DNA of 11,770 nucleotides from Thermus kawarayensis JCM 12314 (GTDB lineage Bacteria; Deinococcota; Deinococci; Deinococcales; Thermaceae). The notes beneath the pieces were generated by a model. It was not told the DNA's origin and ran no database searches. It saw only the letters and a list, made by a program, of their open reading frames with translations. Positions 8,181-11,770 of the stretch are shown one piece after another. The DNA lies in contig BBBL01000018.1 in the NCBI GenBank assembly GCA_001311545.1, positions 1-11,770 on the forward strand, in the 5' to 3' direction. The stretch's first letter is position 1, and every line of letters starts with the position of its first letter. The translations under genes and the position numbers were made by a program.

Positions 8181-10129
8181 GCTGGATTCCGCCAAAGGGC
8201 CAGGGCCCGCACCGGGGCGTAGGCCTCCAGGGGGGCAAGGGCCTCCCCGGTCCCCAGGTCAATGCGGTGGACCCGGGGACTTCCCCGCCGGGCGGCGTAG
8301 AGGATGCCCCCGAAGGGAAGGAGCTCCACCAGGCTCATGCGGTCCTCCCCCTCCAGAAGGGGTAAGGCGTAGGACCCCAGGAGGGTTCCGGAAAGGTCCA
8401 GCTCCCGCACCTTGCCCGCCTCGGCGTCGTAGAGGTAAAGCCTCTCTCCCGCCGCCCCCACGCCCCCCAGGAGCCTGAGCTCCTCGCTTTCCCTGGAGCG
8501 GCGGAAGGCGTAGCGGGAAAGGTAGCGCCCGTCCAGGGAAAGGCGCTGCACCTGGCGGTTGCCGTAGTCCAGGACGAAGAGGAACTCCCCCGAGGCCACC
8601 AGGGCCTTGGGGTCTTGGAAGCTCCCCCGGCCCAGGCCCTGCCCGCCGAAGCGGGCCTGGTAGCGGCCCTGGAGGTCCAGGCGGGTGATGGTGGCCGTCT
8701 CCCCGTCCAGAACGAAAAGGGCCCCATGGGCCACGGCCAGGCCCAGGGGGAAGAGGAACTCCCCGGGCTTCATCCCGTAAGGACCGGTGGAAAGGAGCAG
8801 GGCCCCCTCGGGGGAAAAGCGGTGGAGCATCTTGGCCCCGTGCTCAAAGACGGAGACCCAGATCCCTCCCTCGGGGTCGGCGGCCACCGCCAGCGGAGGG
8901 GCGGGGAAGTGGCCGGGGGCCGAGCCGATGCCGGAAAGGAGGCGGGCCGGGGTGCCCTCCAGGTCCAAGAGGCGCACCGTGCCCTTCTTGGCCTCCACTC
9001 CCAGGAGGAGGTAGTGGGGGTGGGGCAGGCCCCGCTCCTCGCCCCAGGGGCCTTCCAGGACCCGGATGACCTCCTCGAGGCCCGGCCGCTTGGCCGGGTC
9101 CTTCTCCAGCATCTTCAGCACCAGGTCGGAGAGGGCCTGGGGAATCTCCGGCCGGAGCTGCTTGGGAGGGGTGGGCATCTGGAAGATCTGCTGGTGGATC
9201 ACGGTCTCGTACCCCCGGTGAAGGGGGTTGGCCGGTGAGGGCCTCGTAGAGGACGATGCCCAAGGAGTAGATGTCCGAGCGGTGGTCCAGCTTCTGCCCC
9301 TTGGCCTGCTCTGGCTCATGTACACGGGGGTGCCGATGCGGGCCCCGGTGATGGTGAGGCGGGTGAGGACCTTCCCGGCGGCGATGCCGAAGTCCATGAG
9401 GCGCACCCCCCGGGGGTCCACCCCGTCCTCCCGGAGGGCCCCCTTGAGGACCATGATGTTCCCCGGCTTGATGTCCCGGTGGACGATACCCTGGGCGTGG
9501 ATGTGGGAGAGGGCGTCCGCCACCCGGGCGAGGATGGCGGCGGCCTGCCTGAGGTTGAGGCGCTTTTCCTCAATGAGCTTGTCCAGGCCCTCCCCTTCCA
9601 GGAACTCCATGGCGATGAAGTGGACCCCCTCCACCTGGCCGTGGTCGTAGACCTTGACGATGTTGGGGTGGTCCATCTTGGCCAGCACCTCCGCCTCGCG
9701 GTGGAAACGGCGCACGAAGCGGGGGTCGCCCACGAAGCGCTCTTGGGGCACCTTTAGGGCCACCAGGCGGCCCGTCTTCTTGTCCCTGGCCTTGTAGACG
9801 GTGGCCATCCCCCCGATCCCCACCTTCTCCAGGACCTCGTAGCGCTGGGCCAGGGCCTGCTCCTCCTCCGTGGTCTTGGTGCGGGTGGGGTTTTTCTCCC
9901 GGGCAGGCCTCCGCCTGGGAAACCTCCGCCTCGGCCCCAGGTACACCCGGGGGGCCGCCAGGGCCCCCACTGCCAGGAGAAGCCAGGGGAGGGCCGCCTC
10001 GGGCCTCACCCCTAGGGCCACCCCCGCCCCGGAAAGGAGGGCGAGGAGGAAGGCCAAGGGCCAGGGAGAGAGGCGCACGGCCAGGGCCGCGGTGAGAAGG
10101 ACCAGGAGGAAGGCCAAAAGCAGGGGCAT
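8177..10129 (-). CDS. Ser/Thr protein kinase with N-terminal membrane helices and C-terminal NHL-like propeller
   Basis: About 651 residues. Residues 1-64 form three hydrophobic helices, followed by a strongly basic stretch (RRRFPRRR) that should face the cytoplasm. The Hanks-type kinase (about 97-360) has the G-loop [10 protein letters not shown], Lys126 in VALKV, Glu145 in FHREAEVL, catalytic [13 protein letters not shown] (Asp219, Asn224), D246-F-G and the GTPVYMS activation segment. Residues from about 385 to the end carry beta-propeller repeats of NHL type ([51 protein letters not shown]), likely a ligand or protein-binding platform. From about 9313 to 9212 the reading is scrambled by three single-base losses whose sum is three, so the frame looks open; repaired it reads [20 protein letters not shown] and GQPPFTGGYE. 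ATG 10129 overlaps the phosphatase stop (TGATG), so kinase and phosphatase are coupled. Confidence 0.92.
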   Translation of the reverse strand: MPLLLAFLLVLLTAALAVRLSPWPLAFLLALLSGAGVALGVRPEAALPWLLLAVGALAAPRVYLGPRRRFPRRRPAREKNPTRTKTTEEEQALAQRYEVLEKVGIGGMATVYKARDKKTGRLVALKVPQERFVGDPRFVRRFHREAEVLAKMDHPNIVKVYDHGQVEGVHFIAMEFLEGEGLDKLIEEKRLNLRQAAAILARVADALSHIHAQGIVHRDIKPGNIMVLKGALREDGVDPRGVRLMDFGIAAGKVLTRLTITGARIGTPVYMSQSRPRGRSWTTARTSTPWASSSTRPSPANPLHRGYETVIHQQIFQMPTPPKQLRPEIPQALSDLVLKMLEKDPAKRPGLEEVIRVLEGPWGEERGLPHPHYLLLGVEAKKGTVRLLDLEGTPARLLSGIGSAPGHFPAPPLAVAADPEGGIWVSVFEHGAKMLHRFSPEGALLLSTGPYGMKPGEFLFPLGLAVAHGALFVLDGETATITRLDLQGRYQARFGGQGLGRGSFQDPKALVASGEFLFVLDYGNRQVQRLSLDGRYLSRYAFRRSRESEELRLLGGVGAAGERLYLYDAEAGKVRELDLSGTLLGSYALPLLEGEDRMSLVELLPFGGILYAARRGSPRVHRIDLGTGEALAPLEAYAPVRALALWRNPA

Positions 10130-10882
10130 CACTCCACCCTCAGGGCCACGGCGGTGACGTTGTCGTCCCCGCCCCGGCGCAAAGCTCGGAGAGGAGGGCC
10201 TCGAGGCCCGCCTGCAGGTCCTTGTCCAGCCGCCACTCCTCCTCGGGCACCAGGCCGTAGAGGCCGTCGGTCACCAGGAGGACCCCCTCCCCGGGCATGA
10301 GGCGCACCGAGAGGAGGTCAAAGCGGGCCTCGGGCAGGCCCAGGGCCCGGGTGAGGACGTTGCGGTAGGGGTGGCGCTCCGCCTCGGTGGGGGTCAGCAC
10401 CCCCTCCTTGAGGCGCTCCGCCACCAGGAGTGGTCCTCGGTGAGGCGGCGAAGCCCCCCCTTGCCCAGGAGGTAGGCCCGGGAGTCCCCGATGTGCCCCA
10501 CCACCCCCTCCTTCAGCCAGTCGGCGTAGAGGAAGGCGGTGAGGGTGGTGCCCATCCCCCGCCGGCCCGGCTTTTCCGCCTCCTTCTCCACCCGTCTTTG
10601 CGCCAGGGCGAAGGCCTTTTCCATCACCCGGGGAAGCCCCACGGCCGGGCGGCCCCCCTTGAGGTGCTCGGCGTAGGCCCGCACCGCCTCGGAGAGGGCC
10701 TCTATGGCCACCTTGCTCGCCCACTCCCCCGCCTCCATCCCCCCCATGCCGTCGGCCACCGCCAGGAGGAAGAGGTTGCCCTGGGGAACCTCGAGGCGGA
10801 GGACCCGGTGGAAGTCCTCGTTGTTCCGGCGGCGCCCCACGTGGGAAACGGCGGCCACCTGGAACCGGGGAGCAAGGCGCAT
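10129..10882 (-). CDS. PP2C-type Ser/Thr protein phosphatase (two apparent frameshifts)
   Basis: About 251 residues after restoring one base near 10427 and one near 10185. The metal-dependent phosphatase motifs are all present and in order: GRRRNNEDF (Glu22, Asp23), VADGMGG (Asp44, Gly45), GRRGMGTTLTA, GHIGDSRAYLL, then TRALGLPE, LVTDGLYGLV and the closing GGDDNVTAVAL, which supplies the last metal-binding Asp. It should dephosphorylate the partner kinase and its targets in the cytoplasm, as PstP/PrpC do for PknB/PrkC. I prefer ATG 10882 (MRLAPRF) because TACAAT at 10895-10890 lies 7 bases upstream, giving a leaderless start; ATG 10891 (MGPMRL) is the alternative. It is first in the five-gene minus-strand operon. 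There is no membrane segment. Confidence 0.93.
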
Positions 10883-10889
10883 CGGCCCC

Positions 10890-10901
10890 ATTGTATAGGA
10901 T
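10890..10901. promoter_or_regulatory. Back-to-back -10 boxes of divergent leaderless genes
   Basis: On the minus strand TACAAT (10895-10890) is followed after 7 bases by ATG 10882 of the phosphatase. On the plus strand TAGGAT (10896-10901) is followed after 6 bases by GTG 10908. The two boxes touch, so each promoter must place its -35 contacts inside the other gene. No clear -35 box is seen on either side. The minus-strand box is the stronger match. Confidence 0.45.
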
Positions 10902-10907
10902 GAAAGG

Positions 10908-11770
10908 GTGGAGCGCCTGGCCGATCTGGTGGACCTCTACGAGTACCGGGTGGAGGACCTCCTCCAAGGCCGCACCCCCAAGGGAGGCAAGCGGGCCCTG
11001 CTGGAGCTGCGTTCCCTCCTCGCCCAAAGCCGGCTCCCCGCTCCCTTGGCCAAGCGCTTCCGCCAGGCGGACGCCCGCTTCCGGGCCCTGAGGGGCCAGA
11101 GGCCCCTCGAGGCCCGGACCTCCCTCCCCTCCTCCTGGAGGAAGCCGCCCCTCCGGAACCCGAGGAAAGGCCCCTGGACCTTAAGAACCTGGCCCTCAAG
11201 GTCTGGCGCCTCCACGCCCTCCGGGAGGCCCAGGCCAAGGCCAAGGAGTTCCTTTCGGGAAGACGGGAGGAGCTCAGGCTCATCCACGCCTTCTTGCAAA
11301 ACTACCAGGCCTATCGGGAGACCGAGGGCTTCCGGCGAGACTTCAACCTTTCCCGCTTCACCCCGGGCCACCCCATCCCCTCCCTTTCCGATACCCTCCT
11401 GGACCTGGAGGACCCCAAGGTGGCCAAGGCCCTCCTCGTGGAGTACCTGGAAACCGCCCTCCACCTGCCCAAGGACCTCCCCCTGCCCCCGGAGGAGACC
11501 CGCACCTACCTGCGCCGCTTCCTCAACCGCCTTTTGGAATGGGACGGGGCCTACGGCCTCCCTCCCAGGCGGGACCTCCTGGCCCTGCGGCGGGCCCTGG
11601 AGGAGGCCAAAGGGCTTGGCGCCAGCCCCAGGAGATCGCCCGCCTGGAGGAGCGCCTCAAGAGGGAGGCCCAGGAGGAGAGGCGGCGGGAGCTCCTCCTG
11701 GAGGAGGAGAGGCGCCGCTTCCGGGTGGCCATGGAGAAGGTGCTCGCCCTCCTCAACTCCTCCCCACCCC
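10908..11770 (+). CDS. Charged coiled-coil-rich protein of unknown function, partial (two apparent frameshifts)
   Basis: I do not recognise a family. From GTG 10908 (VERLADLVDLYEYRVEDLL) the frame continues to the window end after restoring one base near 11114 and one near 11619, giving at least 288 residues with the 3' end cut off. It is almost all helix-forming, with runs of Leu, Arg and Glu. An acidic proline-rich linker (LLLEEAAPPEPEERP, about 11130-11172) is followed by a helical middle (LKVWRLHALREAQAKAKEF; FLQNYQAYRETEGFRRDF) and by a strongly charged predicted coiled coil near the end (LEERLKREAQEERRRELL). No signal peptide or membrane helix appears in the visible part. It diverges from the phosphatase/kinase operon with only 25 bases between starts, so shared control or a functional link (for example as a kinase substrate) is possible but unproven. 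The GTG start rests on the candidate -10 box. Confidence 0.6.
   Translation, partial: MERLADLVDLYEYRVEDLLQGRTPKGGKRALLELRSLLAQSRLPAPLAKRFRQADARFRALRGQRPLEARTSLPSSWRKPPLRNPRKGPWTLRTWPSRSGASTPSGRPRPRPRSSFREDGRSSGSSTPSCKTTRPIGRPRASGETSTFPASPRATPSPPFPIPSWTWRTPRWPRPSSWSTWKPPSTCPRTSPCPRRRPAPTCAASSTAFWNGTGPTASLPGGTSWPCGGPWRRPKGLAPAPGDRPPGGAPQEGGPGGEAAGAPPGGGEAPLPGGHGEGARPPQLLPT

Noticed and set aside
10140..11027. A 295-codon minus-strand frame as a separate gene
   Set aside because: Only its last third is meaningful, and that is the C-terminal half of the PP2C phosphatase after the break near 10427.

Overview
The window looks like chromosomal DNA of a Thermus species. It is very GC-rich, its codons end in G or C, its genes overlap by a few bases, and the restored MutM sequence closely resembles what I remember of Thermus thermophilus Fpg (no database was searched). 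The left end (about 1-1700) is visibly less GC-rich than the rest and may be accessory DNA.

Layout. 29-2440 (+): a FecR-like cysteine-containing protein followed by a one-polypeptide ABC exporter. 2519-3894 (+): a FAD-linked D-2-hydroxyacid (D-lactate type) dehydrogenase whose last codons carry a near-consensus promoter for the initiator tRNA-fMet at 3904-3980, which is closed by a clear intrinsic terminator. 4032-5737 (+): a tight run of pterin-4a-carbinolamine dehydratase, hotdog acyl-CoA thioesterase, DCC-family thiol-disulfide protein and MutM. 10882 down to 5846 (-): a signalling operon of PP2C phosphatase, Ser/Thr kinase with a C-terminal NHL-like propeller, OmpR-type response regulator, sensor histidine kinase and a small Tat-exported protein, with consecutive genes overlapping. 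10908 to the end (+): a charged, coiled-coil-rich protein of unknown function, divergent from the phosphatase and running off the window.

The main caution is that nine of the thirteen protein genes are interrupted by frameshifts, about twenty in all. Nearly every one is repaired by adding a single base, usually to a short G or C run (a few are T runs). The repaired proteins have normal family lengths and complete motifs. I read this as homopolymer under-calling in the source sequence, not as gene decay, and I annotate the genes as full spans with the likely error sites listed.

Functionally, the most interesting part is the minus-strand operon. It puts reversible Ser/Thr phosphorylation (kinase plus PP2C) and His-Asp phosphorelay (histidine kinase plus response regulator) in one translationally coupled unit, with an exported protein at the end. 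The kinase has its membrane segments at the N-terminus and none between kinase and propeller, so the propeller should face the cytoplasm, unlike the PknD layout.
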